This document shows positions 48,501 to 58,400 of a stretch of DNA of 64,000 nucleotides, piece by piece. The position numbers and the translations under genes were made by a program. Source of the DNA: Bacteroidales bacterium (lineage in GTDB: Bacteria; Bacteroidota; Bacteroidia; Bacteroidales; Tenuifilaceae); the NCBI GenBank assembly GCA_013376985.1, contig JACABB010000010.1, forward strand, positions 62,001-126,000, read 5' to 3'. The stretch's first letter is position 1; each line of letters starts with the position of its first letter. Below the pieces are notes generated by a model. That model did not search any database. It saw only the letters and a program-made list of their open reading frames with translations, and had not been told where the DNA came from.

Positions 48501-49285
48501 CTATTTTTGCTATAACGCCTGGAGGTAATGGAACTACGCTAGCCTTTCAACACCTTATTCTGTCCTTGGGTATGGAACAACCTTTCTATGGTATAGAAGC
48601 AGTTGGACTTGAAGGCGAAACACCTGCGCAAAATAGTATCGAAGAAATGGCCAAAATTAATGTTGATGCTGTACAAGCAATTCAAGCGAAAGGACCTTAT
48701 CGATTTCTTGGACTCTCCAATGGAGGTATGATTGCATTTGAAATGGCTAAAATATTACTTGAGCAGGGTGAAAAAATTGAATCGTTAACGCTACTGGATT
48801 GTTTTTCTCCTATGCAACCAGTGATTGATATGATTGATGAGATTGTGGGCGTTTTTAAAGGAAAATTCTTGACTCCTACGGGCAAAGAACTTGATTTAAA
48901 TGCTGAACAATTGAAAAAAATACCTGAAAATGAACGTTTCGATTATCTATATAATGTTATTACGAGTAATGGATTTAGTATTCCAAAAATGCAATTTGCG
49001 TCAACTTACAATACTGCTCGAGTAATGGATCTATATTGCCGTGCATATAAACCATCAAAATTGCAGCACGAGTTAAATGTATTATTATTTAGAGCTACGG
49101 AAGGGTATATGGAAGGATATAACAATTTGCCAGATGATTATGGATGGAATCAATTGTTGATCAATCCGATAAGTATTAGTCGTATTGATGCTAATCATTT
49201 CTCTATAACTGATAAAAAGCCTAGCCAAGAAATAGCCCAAAAGATTTTGTCAATGGTAGAGAGGCGTTCACCAAAGAAAAAATAA
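45506..49285 (+). CDS. polyketide synthase B: ACP-KS0-ACP-thioesterase (chain release)
   Basis: A 1259-aa protein. ACP (1-90; GMDS, Ser41); linker with a helical segment; KS-like domain (about 208-640) in which the nucleophile is kept (VNCAGS, Cys382) but the two catalytic histidines are lost: HGTGT becomes DGYATKWGD (Asp517) and NIGHLE becomes NIGNLE (Asn557), so it cannot decarboxylate malonyl and is a non-elongating KS0. A second ACP (about 870-945; GLDS, Ser906) and a type I thioesterase (about 985-1250; GLSNGG with Ser1071, His1231 in DANHFS) follow. The first ACP completes the last module of PKS A. It probably receives the finished chain, passes it through KS0 and releases it as acid, lactone or lactam. 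Confidence 0.9.
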   Translation: MKTAAESNILDEVKKIVSSTLKIPFEKLDVDADFESFGMDSIIAMELMTNLSKKMNISVTPAQFTEVNNIRDLAVSIERNSGGNSIDNVADESDMEDSLPDNLPEPEHKFVSQAPVNTSRSVRNRPSRDSRVPFQKVLDNIHENYSIDLSYRKFRSIDEIADTLLSNHFDEILQHYNISNEPVVKESKVERSNRTKREEIKAQTQEIHDIAIVGISCNFPDAPNAKIFWDNLIAQKNSIREIPKSRWNWEDYYGNSAADNKTVSKWAALIENVDRFDAQFFNITPEEALFMDPQERLLMQEVYKAFQDGGIDPVKLKGTNTGVFMSYEYSEYEHYLRKNIHRIPVGPNGPFFSSSSPSYYLSNRISFAFDFFGPSESINVNCAGSAVAINRAYYSLLNRESDVAVVGGVSLNLFADDYITLSKYGMLSPNGTCAVFDDNANGFTRGEGAASVILKRLDDAERDNNKIYGVIKCSHQKNRGNARFLQEIKIESFTSVINDCYEKVSIKPETIRYIEVDGYATKWGDSFEFDGIKNVFKKSEPKGKYCAIGSAKGNIGNLESVNGLVSVIKIALSLYNKKFPATISKKTVSSFIDINNQSHPLYIADSPILFDTIRGNNNLPIRAGVNSFADSGVNVHILMEEYNSNSTINNSESPVSPQLFILSAKNHERLKEYVEEYINYLTSVTSTNAYSSFINMIYTLQIGRGAMDERLAIIASSYTELIEKLNQYKKSGIQEKKGVFQGNIKQAKDNPLISLFTKDIAGNLFEQSLQAEQWQQIAQLWISGVAIPWEKIWKGNSTQPVSLPFYPFAKERYWIDTDDNGDTAVVANELAQKIADKNAITKEKNESSIQAEWFFFMTNGDIKDSSSMQPVEKIELFLKQEIALVLQKPIQEIEIEQHFLDLGLDSIGIGTFASNTMNLLGINMSPSIIFVNPDIKKLAEYLFATYPEKIKNLIVTKDEAQAKNASDSTKLSSTHVGAADLTKPEHVLIPMQTSGKKRPIFAITPGGNGTTLAFQHLILSLGMEQPFYGIEAVGLEGETPAQNSIEEMAKINVDAVQAIQAKGPYRFLGLSNGGMIAFEMAKILLEQGEKIESLTLLDCFSPMQPVIDMIDEIVGVFKGKFLTPTGKELDLNAEQLKKIPENERFDYLYNVITSNGFSIPKMQFASTYNTARVMDLYCRAYKPSKLQHELNVLLFRATEGYMEGYNNLPDDYGWNQLLINPISISRIDANHFSITDKKPSQEIAQKILSMVERRSPKKK

Positions 49286-49319
49286 ATATTTTCTAACAAA
49301 ATAAACGAAGGAGAGAATT

Positions 49320-51848
49320 ATGAAAAAGGTAATAAATTTCGTGACACTTTACTTGGGTAAAGTTCCAGATCAAGTTTTGAAAAGAAAGTGGTTTTACCTG
49401 CTGCTTTTTATTGCGGCTACTGCGGTATTCGTTGTTAGTTTAAGCAAACTGAGAATGGATATGACAATTGAGGGTTGGTTTCAAGATGATGATCCTACAA
49501 AAATTGCTTTCAACGAATATCATGCTCAATTTGGAAGTGAAGATGGTATGTATATCATCTATAAACCTAAAGATGGGGATGTATTTTCTGCCAAATCTTT
49601 AAATGCAATAAAAGGAATTCGTGATGAGCTTGTCAATTTCAGGTCAAATTTGAAAGAGGGAGAAGTATCACCGCTGGAACATATTGTGAAAATAAACACG
49701 CTCATAAATGCCACGGTCTTAACAGTGGAAGGAGACTTTTTGCGAGCTAGACCATTGGTAGGAAATAAAGTTCCAAATTCTCAGACGGAACTCGATGAAA
49801 TCAGAAAAACTGCGGAATCCCAAAATAAATTTCCATTGCAATTTTTTTCAAAGGATATGAAGTATGGGGGGATCTATATCGAAACCGATTTTGGTGCCAT
49901 TCCAATGGATGCTGATCAGAAGTCGGACAATATGGTGATTGACGATATGACTAAGGAGAATGTTAAAAAAGCGGATAAACCCGTTCGTTTCAAACCCACC
50001 GATCAAGCAGATTATATTAGATTGAATGATGCAATCAATAAGATCCTAAACAAAGCTGAATATGCAAACCATTTGGAATACTACTCTGTAGGGAATACAC
50101 CAGCAGCAGAGTATGATGCTAATATGGTAGAAGAAATGGGTATGTTGTATATGCTGGCGATTGTAATCATGATAGTACTATTATGGTTTTTCTTTCGCTC
50201 GTTTTCTGCGGTTACTTGGTCATTACTCATTGTAATTCTGAGTACAATCTGGACACTGGGAATTTCTGCACTACTCGGTTATACGGTCACTGGATTTCTT
50301 ATTCTTACAATTTTACTTATTCTTACAGTAGGTATTGCTGATGCGATACATATTATGTCGGGATACATGTTTTTTCGTAAAGATGGCGTTGATCATATTA
50401 CAGCGGTTCGGACAGTATACTCGAACATCGGGTTAGCCTTGGTACTAACGGCAATTACCAATATGGCTGGTATAATCGCCTTAAATATCACACCCGTTGT
50501 TCCAATTCAAGTCTTTGCAATCATGTCTACGTTAGGTATTTTCCTAGCATTCTTTTTCACGATATATTTACTTCCGATTTTGATCGATATTTGGCCACCT
50601 GTTATGAGAACTGAAAAGGTTCAAAAAAATCGTCTACGTATTATTATCGGTCGAATTTTTCCAAATTTTGCGACTTTCTTGCAGAAGCAATTAGATAAGG
50701 TAGTGCCTATAGTTGAAAAAAGAGCGATCAGTATTTTCGTTATATTTTTCGTTGTTCTAGGAGTCTGTATTTATGGATCTTTCTTTGTTAAGGTAGATTC
50801 ACATATGCTTGATCAGTATCCGAAGGATTGCAAGTTTAGGAAAAGTGTAGGGATTGCCGATAAGGAAATGATGGGTGCTTTTAGTATGGTAGTTTATATG
50901 GATTTGGGAAAGGAAAACGCCCTACAGGATCCTCAAGTTCTAAAATCTATGGATGAACTGCAGCGAAAATTTGAAAAAAAATATAACAAGTATGTTGTAA
51001 TGACTTCATCACTAGCGGATGTTGTCAAGGATGCTTATAAAAAGTTGAATGAAGGCAAGGAGGAGATGTGTATCATTCCTGCAGATGAGAAAGTTCTATC
51101 TCAAACTCTCTTCATGTTTAATAATGCCAATCCGGTAGATCGTAAAAGGATGGTTGACGATAATTACAGAAAGGCGAATATCAACATTTCTCTCCATGAT
51201 TTTGGTTCTTATGAATACAATATAGTCTTTCAGGAAATGCAAAAGGATATCTCTGAAATGACCGATGCACTCAAATCGAAATACCCTGAAGCTCAAGTTT
51301 CAATAACAGGTATTTTTGCTCTTGCGATGAAAAATGCTGATTATCTCACCACGAATGAGGTTCAAAGTTTTGGAATAGCCCTTATTGCAATTTGTATTAT
51401 TATACTCGTAGTATTTGGCTCATTAAGGGTAGGCGCAGCAGCATTACTTCCTAATCTACTTCCTTCCATTATAACCTTCAGTCTACTTGGACTGTTGAAA
51501 ATACCTCTGGATTTTTACACTATGATGTTAGCTCCCATAATTATCGGTATATCCGTTGATGATACGGTCACTTTTATTACTCAATATAGGCAGGAAGTTA
51601 TGATTGTTAAAGATATTAAAAAAGCCTTACGGCATACCATGAAAGAAGCAGGTCAGGCTCTCGTGTTCACATCTTTGGTTCTAGGACTTGGATTCGGCGT
51701 AATGTCTATAGCATCAGCAGCTGGTACTGCTAATATGGGGAAATACGGTTTTTTGGCTGTTTTTGTAGGGCTATTGTGTGACTTATTTTTACTACCTGCC
51801 ATAATAATAGTTTTCAAACTATCATTTAATGCAAAAAAAGCAAAATAA
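49320..51848 (+). CDS. RND/MmpL-family transporter
   Basis: An 842-aa RND-superfamily permease with about 12 membrane helices in two repeats, each with a large periplasmic loop. The conserved acidic residues of the proton relay are seen in VGIADAIHIMSGYMFF and ISVDDTVTFITQYRQE. The single chain of this size resembles MmpL/HpnN-type lipid exporters rather than tripartite drug pumps, and no membrane-fusion protein is nearby. It follows PKS B by 34 bases and precedes a LolA-like protein by 35, so it is very likely the inner-membrane exporter of the cluster product or of a lipid carrier. Confidence 0.9.
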   Translation: MKKVINFVTLYLGKVPDQVLKRKWFYLLLFIAATAVFVVSLSKLRMDMTIEGWFQDDDPTKIAFNEYHAQFGSEDGMYIIYKPKDGDVFSAKSLNAIKGIRDELVNFRSNLKEGEVSPLEHIVKINTLINATVLTVEGDFLRARPLVGNKVPNSQTELDEIRKTAESQNKFPLQFFSKDMKYGGIYIETDFGAIPMDADQKSDNMVIDDMTKENVKKADKPVRFKPTDQADYIRLNDAINKILNKAEYANHLEYYSVGNTPAAEYDANMVEEMGMLYMLAIVIMIVLLWFFFRSFSAVTWSLLIVILSTIWTLGISALLGYTVTGFLILTILLILTVGIADAIHIMSGYMFFRKDGVDHITAVRTVYSNIGLALVLTAITNMAGIIALNITPVVPIQVFAIMSTLGIFLAFFFTIYLLPILIDIWPPVMRTEKVQKNRLRIIIGRIFPNFATFLQKQLDKVVPIVEKRAISIFVIFFVVLGVCIYGSFFVKVDSHMLDQYPKDCKFRKSVGIADKEMMGAFSMVVYMDLGKENALQDPQVLKSMDELQRKFEKKYNKYVVMTSSLADVVKDAYKKLNEGKEEMCIIPADEKVLSQTLFMFNNANPVDRKRMVDDNYRKANINISLHDFGSYEYNIVFQEMQKDISEMTDALKSKYPEAQVSITGIFALAMKNADYLTTNEVQSFGIALIAICIIILVVFGSLRVGAAALLPNLLPSIITFSLLGLLKIPLDFYTMMLAPIIIGISVDDTVTFITQYRQEVMIVKDIKKALRHTMKEAGQALVFTSLVLGLGFGVMSIASAAGTANMGKYGFLAVFVGLLCDLFLLPAIIIVFKLSFNAKKAK

Positions 51849-51883
51849 ATAAGTATTGAATAATTAATTATAAAGGGAAAAAT

Positions 51884-52777
51884 ATGAAACCTTCTCAAAT
51901 TACTACACTTATCTTTCTATCACTTTGCCTTTTATTAGCATCATCAATTCAGCTATTGGCTCAGGATGCTGCGGATATTATGTTTAAGGTCGATAGAGTA
52001 GAAAATTTTTCTTATAATTCGTCTGTAAGAACAATAAGATTCTCTACTTGCCAATATGCCGTGGATCAAGGACGCATGCATTGTACGGATAATCCAAGAG
52101 TTGTAATCATTGAATCTGTTCATAAGGATTATTTTACCCCTAAAAAGGAAAAGGATGCCAAATCAATCGATGTAATTATATCGCCCATTGCTGATAAGGG
52201 AACAGGTATGCTAGTTTGGAAGTATGCAGATCAAGGAGAGGATAGCGATTTCTGGTTATATCTACCTGCACTTGGTAAAGTTAAACGCATAGCCTCAAAA
52301 AATGAAGGCAGCGAGACCGGAAGTGTATTTGGAACAGAATTTTCAATTGAGGATGCAACTTATCGAAAACTCAAGGATTATACTTATAAATATCTAGGAG
52401 ATGACACTTACAATGGCCGCCCGGCTTGGATGATAGAATCGATTCCTACCGATCAAAGAGCAAAAAAAACATTTTATAGCAAAGTAATATCTTGGATTGA
52501 CAAAGAGAGATACATTATTTTAAAGGAAGACCTCTACGATCAAAATGGAAAGCAATATAAACAATTGGCTACAAGAAAGGTTGAACAAATTGACGGTATC
52601 TGGATAGTAACAAAAACTTCAATGAATAATCTGTCCACACATAGAGTAACCAATTACGATACAGTATCGATAGGTTTTAATATGGATATAGACGATGAGT
52701 TTTTTACCCAAAGGGTATTGACCGATTTTGCTTACAGAGAAAAAAACATGGTCAAATATCGTACTTATATGAAATAA
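51884..52777 (+). CDS. LolA-like periplasmic (outer-membrane lipoprotein-sorting type) protein
   Basis: A 297-aa exported protein with a signal peptide (LIFLSLCLLLASSIQLLAQ). The remainder fits the LolA/LolB-like half-barrel family (WLYLPALGKVKRIASKNEG, VFGTEFSIEDATYRKL, NGRPAWMIESIP). Members encoded next to MmpL/RND permeases are thought to ferry hydrophobic molecules across the periplasm. The gene sits between the RND permease and the flavoprotein, with 35- and 40-base gaps. Confidence 0.82.
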   Translation: MKPSQITTLIFLSLCLLLASSIQLLAQDAADIMFKVDRVENFSYNSSVRTIRFSTCQYAVDQGRMHCTDNPRVVIIESVHKDYFTPKKEKDAKSIDVIISPIADKGTGMLVWKYADQGEDSDFWLYLPALGKVKRIASKNEGSETGSVFGTEFSIEDATYRKLKDYTYKYLGDDTYNGRPAWMIESIPTDQRAKKTFYSKVISWIDKERYIILKEDLYDQNGKQYKQLATRKVEQIDGIWIVTKTSMNNLSTHRVTNYDTVSIGFNMDIDDEFFTQRVLTDFAYREKNMVKYRTYMK

Positions 52778-52817
52778 TGAATCCATGCATAATACTTTTT
52801 AGTAATATAACGTATTT

Positions 52818-54086
52818 ATGAATACAACAACTAAAGATAATAACTACGATGTCATTATCGTGGGTTCAGGGGTTTGCGGTGCCACTATTGCAAAAGAGTT
52901 AAGTCGGCAAAAGAAAAAAGTGTTAATTCTTGAACGTGGAGGTAATGCTCCACTAAAAGAAACTCTCTTAGGAATGGCTTCTATTGTGAATGAAGTTTCA
53001 GTTGGTGATAAGTTAAAAGACATGCGAGGAATCACTACAGGAGGCTCAACAGCACTTTATTTTGCAGCGGCCGAATTGCCACCTTTGGATACTTTTTTGT
53101 CACTAGGAATAGATCTATCTAAAGAACTTGAAGAAGCCCGAAAGGAATTGCCACTCGCAATACTTCCAGATGAATTATTTGGAAATCAGTCGCTTAGATT
53201 GCGAGAAAGTGCTATGGGACTAGGATACTCTTGGAAGAAAGAGTTGATGCTGGTTGATCAGTCTAAGTGTACATCAGGCTATTCCTATGAGGCAAAATGG
53301 AAGGCGAGAAGTTATGTGGAAGACGCAGTCAGAGATGGGGCAGTATTGATTAATCGGGCCACGGTTTTGAAGGTTATTGTTGAAAAAAATCGGGCTATCG
53401 GAGTTGAATACAAGCTTGGGGGAAAAGGAATTTGTCAAGTTTATGGTGAAAAAATAATACTTGCTGCAGGTATTCTTGCATCTCCAATGATTCTCAAAGA
53501 CAGTGGAATAAAAAATGTGGCAAATCATGGATTTTATATTGATCCAAATATCGTACTGTTTGGTTTCGTTTCTGGACTAAAGGGGAAAGAAGATAATTTT
53601 GTAGGGGCTATGGATGCAAGTCTAGGTGATGATATTACCCTAGGAGATGCAAATGTTTCAGGCCTCTTATATCGACTTCTGATGCTTGCTATGTTCAAAC
53701 CCTTACGCCTTGCCTCACATTCCAATAGTATTGGAATAGGGGTTAAGGTGAATGAAGCGATGGGGGGTGAACTGCTGGAAAATGGACACTACTACAAACA
53801 ATTGCCTACCGAAGTATTCCAAAAATTAAAGAAGGGAGAGGACGTTGCTACAAAAATTTTAAAAAATGCAGGAGCGAAGGATATTATTAAAAGTCCCATT
53901 AATGTTACAAGTACGGGAGGTGTGCTCAGAATTCAAGAGCATGTCGATGCAAACCTCCAAACCGAGTATAGCAATTTGTATGTTTGCGACCGCTCAGTGT
54001 TACCTGAAACTTTCAGAAAACCTCCTACATTGACGCTTGTATGTATGGGAAAATATTTGGCTCGACATTTATCATCTTCTTTTTGA
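52818..54086 (+). CDS. GMC-like FAD-dependent oxidoreductase
   Basis: A 422-aa flavoprotein, about 100 residues shorter than typical GMC enzymes. The N-terminal Rossmann motif YDVIIVGSGVCGATIAKEL binds FAD; TGGSTALYFAAA and ILAAGILASPMIL match GMC features, and the C-terminal NLYVCDRSVLPETFRKPPTLTL matches the GMC C-domain. The usual His/Asn active-site pair is not visible (TSTGG and KPPT at those positions), so its chemistry may differ from sugar/alcohol oxidases. Cytoplasmic; probably tailors the polyketide (alcohol oxidation or double-bond change). Confidence 0.8.
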   Translation: MNTTTKDNNYDVIIVGSGVCGATIAKELSRQKKKVLILERGGNAPLKETLLGMASIVNEVSVGDKLKDMRGITTGGSTALYFAAAELPPLDTFLSLGIDLSKELEEARKELPLAILPDELFGNQSLRLRESAMGLGYSWKKELMLVDQSKCTSGYSYEAKWKARSYVEDAVRDGAVLINRATVLKVIVEKNRAIGVEYKLGGKGICQVYGEKIILAAGILASPMILKDSGIKNVANHGFYIDPNIVLFGFVSGLKGKEDNFVGAMDASLGDDITLGDANVSGLLYRLLMLAMFKPLRLASHSNSIGIGVKVNEAMGGELLENGHYYKQLPTEVFQKLKKGEDVATKILKNAGAKDIIKSPINVTSTGGVLRIQEHVDANLQTEYSNLYVCDRSVLPETFRKPPTLTLVCMGKYLARHLSSSF

Positions 54087-54177
54087 AAAAAATCGATCAA
54101 TCATAATGTAATCTATTGAATCGAAATTGCAATCAATAATAATGTTCTGATTAAATCATTAAAATTTAGAAACAATT

Positions 54178-54900
54178 ATGAAAACTGAAAACTCAACAAA
54201 ACCAAAAAAATGGAAAAAAATCCTTAAATATTTATTTATTGGATTGTTTTCTTTAATCGTTATTCTTTTAGTATGGAATTGGCTCTGGATAAATTCTGGC
54301 TCCAATCGTTGGGAATTGAAAATGGACAAAAATGGAGTTAAAATATATACTTTAAAATCTCCAGGTGATAAATTTGTGAAGTTTAAAAGTAGTATGCGTG
54401 GTAATTATACATTAAGTCAATTGGCTGCATCTCACATAATTGATCATAACCTCGAAACTTGTAAAGAATGGTTTCCAAATTGTATTGAATGTAGAACTTT
54501 AGAACCATTTGATACTTTGAAATTGTATGATGTGACAATGTGGACTCTGACATTTCCTGGCCCATTCTCTTCTAGGGAGCTTTTAATAAAAACCATGGTG
54601 TCTCAAAACAAAGATAAGGTAGTAACAATTGACGTTGTTGGCGTTCCCAATGCAATTGCTCCAACTGATAAAATAGTGCGTGTTGAGAGAATGCATAATG
54701 TTTGGAAATTTACTCCTCTTGGAAATGGTCAATCTGAATGCGAGTGTTTACAAGATATCGATTTGGGTGGATTTTTCCCTTATTTTCTAATGAATATGGC
54801 TGGGCTCGATGCCACATATACTTTCATGCATGATGAATTACCAAAATTTTTAGATAAAGATAGATATAGAAATGCTCATTTTGCTTTCATAAAAGAATAA
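54178..54900 (+). CDS. membrane-anchored START-domain protein
   Basis: A 240-aa protein with a lysine-rich N-terminus, one membrane helix (YLFIGLFSLIVILLVWNWLW) and a START/lipid-binding domain (about residues 45-235: NGVKIYTLKSPGDKFVKFKS, WTLTFPGPFSSRELLI, VWKFTPLGNGQSECECLQDI). START domains form a cavity for hydrophobic ligands; here it is presumably on the periplasmic side and may shuttle the polyketide or a lipid together with the RND and LolA-like proteins. Last gene before a 575-base gap. Confidence 0.8.
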   Translation: MKTENSTKPKKWKKILKYLFIGLFSLIVILLVWNWLWINSGSNRWELKMDKNGVKIYTLKSPGDKFVKFKSSMRGNYTLSQLAASHIIDHNLETCKEWFPNCIECRTLEPFDTLKLYDVTMWTLTFPGPFSSRELLIKTMVSQNKDKVVTIDVVGVPNAIAPTDKIVRVERMHNVWKFTPLGNGQSECECLQDIDLGGFFPYFLMNMAGLDATYTFMHDELPKFLDKDRYRNAHFAFIKE

Positions 54901-54963
54901 GACGAAAACGTGCTAAATACTCAAGCACGTAAATCGTTAAAAAAAAGATCATAATTCTTTTCT

Positions 54964-55018
54964 GTGAATATGGATTGTAGGATTGATTTTAGAAATCGAT
55001 TCAACGATCCATATTCAC
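54964..55018. repeat. long inverted repeat (hairpin) between START gene and PKS C
   Basis: GTGAATATGGAT (54964-54975) is perfectly complementary to ATCCATATTCAC (55007-55018), and inner segments (GATTGATTT with AAATCGATT) also pair. It lies 64 bases after the START gene stop, no U-run follows; terminator-like or processing element. Confidence 0.6.
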
Positions 55019-55025
55019 TAAATAA

Positions 55026-55041
55026 ATTGAATCGATTCAAT
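55026..55041. promoter_or_regulatory. 16-base perfect palindrome, possible operator
   Basis: ATTGAATCGATTCAAT is fully self-complementary and shares ATCGATTCAA with the right inner arm of the adjacent hairpin. Symmetry and size fit a dimeric regulator site, but it lies about 435 bases ahead of the PKS C start. Confidence 0.3.
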
Positions 55042-55475
55042 TTTGTTAGAGATCGATACTCCTCGAAAATGAGTGATAGATAGTTAAGTGTTTGTAAAAA
55101 ATAAACCATTTTTGAATATTGAAATATTCGAAATGTGTAGAATTATAAATAGACTAACTTCGATCTTAAACCGCTTATTAACGATAGCTGCAAATAACCA
55201 CATCAAGAGTGCAATTTAGATTGTATTTTAATCACATTCTGCGATGTTTCATAGAATTGTTTTGCAATCTCATCACTACCGTTACAAATCTGCTATAACA
55301 GCTGCTAGTGTTGTTTGCATACGATAAAGAGCTTCGTGTAATACTCCCCTGAAAATCAAGATTTAAACTCTTATAAACAGTTTACTGGGTGTTCTTACGC
55401 TGCGAGTTGTAAGGATTCCCTGCTAAACATTGTAATATTTAAGGTACTATCTATTTTATTATAGGATATTAATAA

Positions 55476-58400
55476 ATGCTGAAATTATTAAACCTTTATT
55501 GTGATGGCTATGTTGCCACTCCGATTATTGAAGCGTGCCAAAAATATGGGCTATTTAAATTGCTCGAGAATAATAAATTTAGGAAACGCAAAGAGATCAT
55601 AGCCGAACTTAAAGGCAATGTTGGTTATTTTACGATTGCACTTCAAACTCTTGAATTGCTGGGATGGCTCGAAAAAAATACTAATGATGCCTATCGCTTA
55701 ACAAATCATGCCAATAACGAGATTGTTAATTTCAATTTAACTTCGTTGTACGCAATCGATCCACAACAACTGATAAGAGAGGTTTCAAATGCTCGAATGT
55801 TTAGTGAAAAGATTGAGAAGGTATTGTCCCACACACTGAACAATGATATAAAAGCAGTTAAGTATTTAGAAGGTGCCGTTATAGTTCCATTAATCTTAGC
55901 GTTAAAAGATTTTGATGCAGAAAATTTTTGTAAAGAAATTAAGCAACTAGATGCTCAACTCGTACATTCAATCGAAAAACTGTTTATTCGGAATCAATGG
56001 CTGACAGTTGATAAAACTCAATTGATGCCTGCTGGCAAACAGTTATTACAAGCATATGAATTCGACTTAACGGTATCCTATAGACATATGCTCTCTGCAA
56101 TGGAAGACCTGTTATTTGGAGATCACTCACACGTTTTTAGTCGAAACCCAGAAACTGAAGAAAACCATGTAAATAGGCAATTCAATATCATTGCCGGTGA
56201 CATGAAAAACGAAGATTACTTAAAGGATCTACAACAAGCAATAATAACTATTTTTAATCAACTACCATTAGAGCAACAACCACAAGCTATAGTTAACATT
56301 GGCTGTGGAGATGGATCATTACTAAAAGAAATATACCAGACAATTCAAGTCCACACAGTTCGTGGTCAACACTTAGGACAATTGCCTATTGATCTATTTG
56401 GTGTTGACTATTACCAGCAAGCGCTCGAAAAAACATCAACCACATTAAATTTAGCAGGTATTAAGCATAAAACAATTTTGGGTGATGCCAGTAGACCCGA
56501 TGAAATTATACAAATACTTGAGCGCAAAAATTTTACATCACAACAAGTACTGTACATTCGCTCTTTCATAGATCATAATCTATTTTTTAATACGGAACAA
56601 CCAATCAACGATACTGTTACTATTCTTGCGGCCGATCAACCAACTTATTATTTGGATCAACAAGGACAATTGCTGGATTCTCTATCAGTTTTAAGTAGTT
56701 GGCAGCAACAATTACAAGCTTTTGCTCAGAGTATTCTTAAATCGCGCTTGATTGTTTTACAATCTCATGCATTACCTTCACAGTTGAAATACCAATATCT
56801 GGATGGATTCGAGAGTATTCATTATGATATTATCCATAATTTATCTCATCAATATTTAATCAATGCTGAGGCATTTATTACCCTAGCAGCTAGTGTAGGT
56901 CTATTTAATCAATATCAAGTGAAAAACTATCCTGGAATAGATAGTTATTGCAGGATGAGTCTTCACCATTTTAGCAAAAGAGATTATATAGTTCGTTTTG
57001 CCAATAAGAAAGATTTAAAAACCCTTTATCAACTAGAAGAACTTTGTTGGTCTGAGCAATTGCGAACTCCTCAAATAAAAATTCGAGAACGTCTTCAGAA
57101 ATATCCACAAGGTCAGTTTGTTTTAGAAAAAGATGGTCAAGTATTAGGTGTAATCTATAGCCAACGTATTATCGCCACTGAAGAGTTGGAAAAATGCAAC
57201 ATGGATAATGTTCACAATCTGCATAATGAATCAGGATCCATTATCCAATTAATTGCTGTCAACATTCACCCTCAAGCACAAAGTTTTAACTACGGCGATC
57301 AATTATTGGAATTCATGCTGCAAAGATGTAGTCTTATCGCTGGAATTTCAAAAATTGCTGCTGTAACACTTTGTAAAAATTATGATGCGAAGGGTGACCT
57401 TCCTTTTGAACGATATATCCGTCAATTAGATAGTAAGCAAGATCCCATATTAGCTTTTCACCATAGCCATGGTGCTAAGATTGTTAAACCTCTAGCCAAT
57501 TATAGGCCGCGAGATATAGCTAATCAAGGATTTGGGGTATTGGTTGAGTATAATGATATCCATAATAGAGTTAGACCTTTAAAACAAATTAAAATAGAAG
57601 AAAGTAAATCAATTGAGGTTAATCCAATCTTAACCTTCGACAGACAACAAATCACTCAATTTGTACTTGATGCAGCAGCGTTTCTTTTAAATATTGATGT
57701 AAATGCTATTGACCATGATCAACCTTTGATGGAAATGGGATTGAATTCAGTTGATCTGTCAGCTTTCCAAAGACTGATCGAAGAAAAAATTCATCAGGAA
57801 TTGCAGGCAGGATTTTTCTTTGAACACAACAGTTGTAAAAAAGTAATCGATTATCTTACAAAGGAATTGGTGTCTAATTCTGAGACAACCAGTTCAAACA
57901 ATACTATTAGCCCTAATACCCCTAGGAATTTAAAAAGAGATATACAGCGAAATACTAAAGAAAGGAATAGAATAATTGCTGATTCAGATATCGCAATAAT
58001 AGGGATGTCCTGCAAGCTTCCTGGAGGTATAGATTCACCAGATAAGTTATGGGAGATCCTAACTTCGGAAAAATGTGTTATTAGCTCATATCCAAAAGAA
58101 AGGGGAACTTGGCCAAGTGGCGCTGACAGATCTGGCATAGATCAAGGCGGTTTTATGGATAATGTTGATGCTTTCGACTCCTCATTTTTTAGAGTATCAC
58201 CGATAGAAGCACAAATTACAGATCCTCAACAAAGGATATTGTTGGAACTTGCCTGGGCTTGTTTAGAAGATGCAAATATTTTACCAGCAGCCTTAAAAGG
58301 GACAAATATTGGTGTATTCGTTGGAGCCAGCAATACGGATTATAGCCGTTTAATTCAAGAGGCTAAACTTGAGATAGAAGCCCATAATGCTATTGGTAGC

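Larger units (their letters stand above)
54901..55475 (+). other. non-coding gap before PKS C with palindromic structures
   Basis: No supported gene. It contains the long hairpin 54964-55018 and the palindrome 55026-55041; the rest is AT-rich with no perfect Bacteroidota promoter. It may house a terminator for the upstream genes and the control region of PKS C. Confidence 0.5.

Noticed and set aside
54921-55109. 62-aa minus-strand ORF
   Set aside because: It runs through the hairpin and palindrome region, which makes a chance frame; composition is not protein-like.
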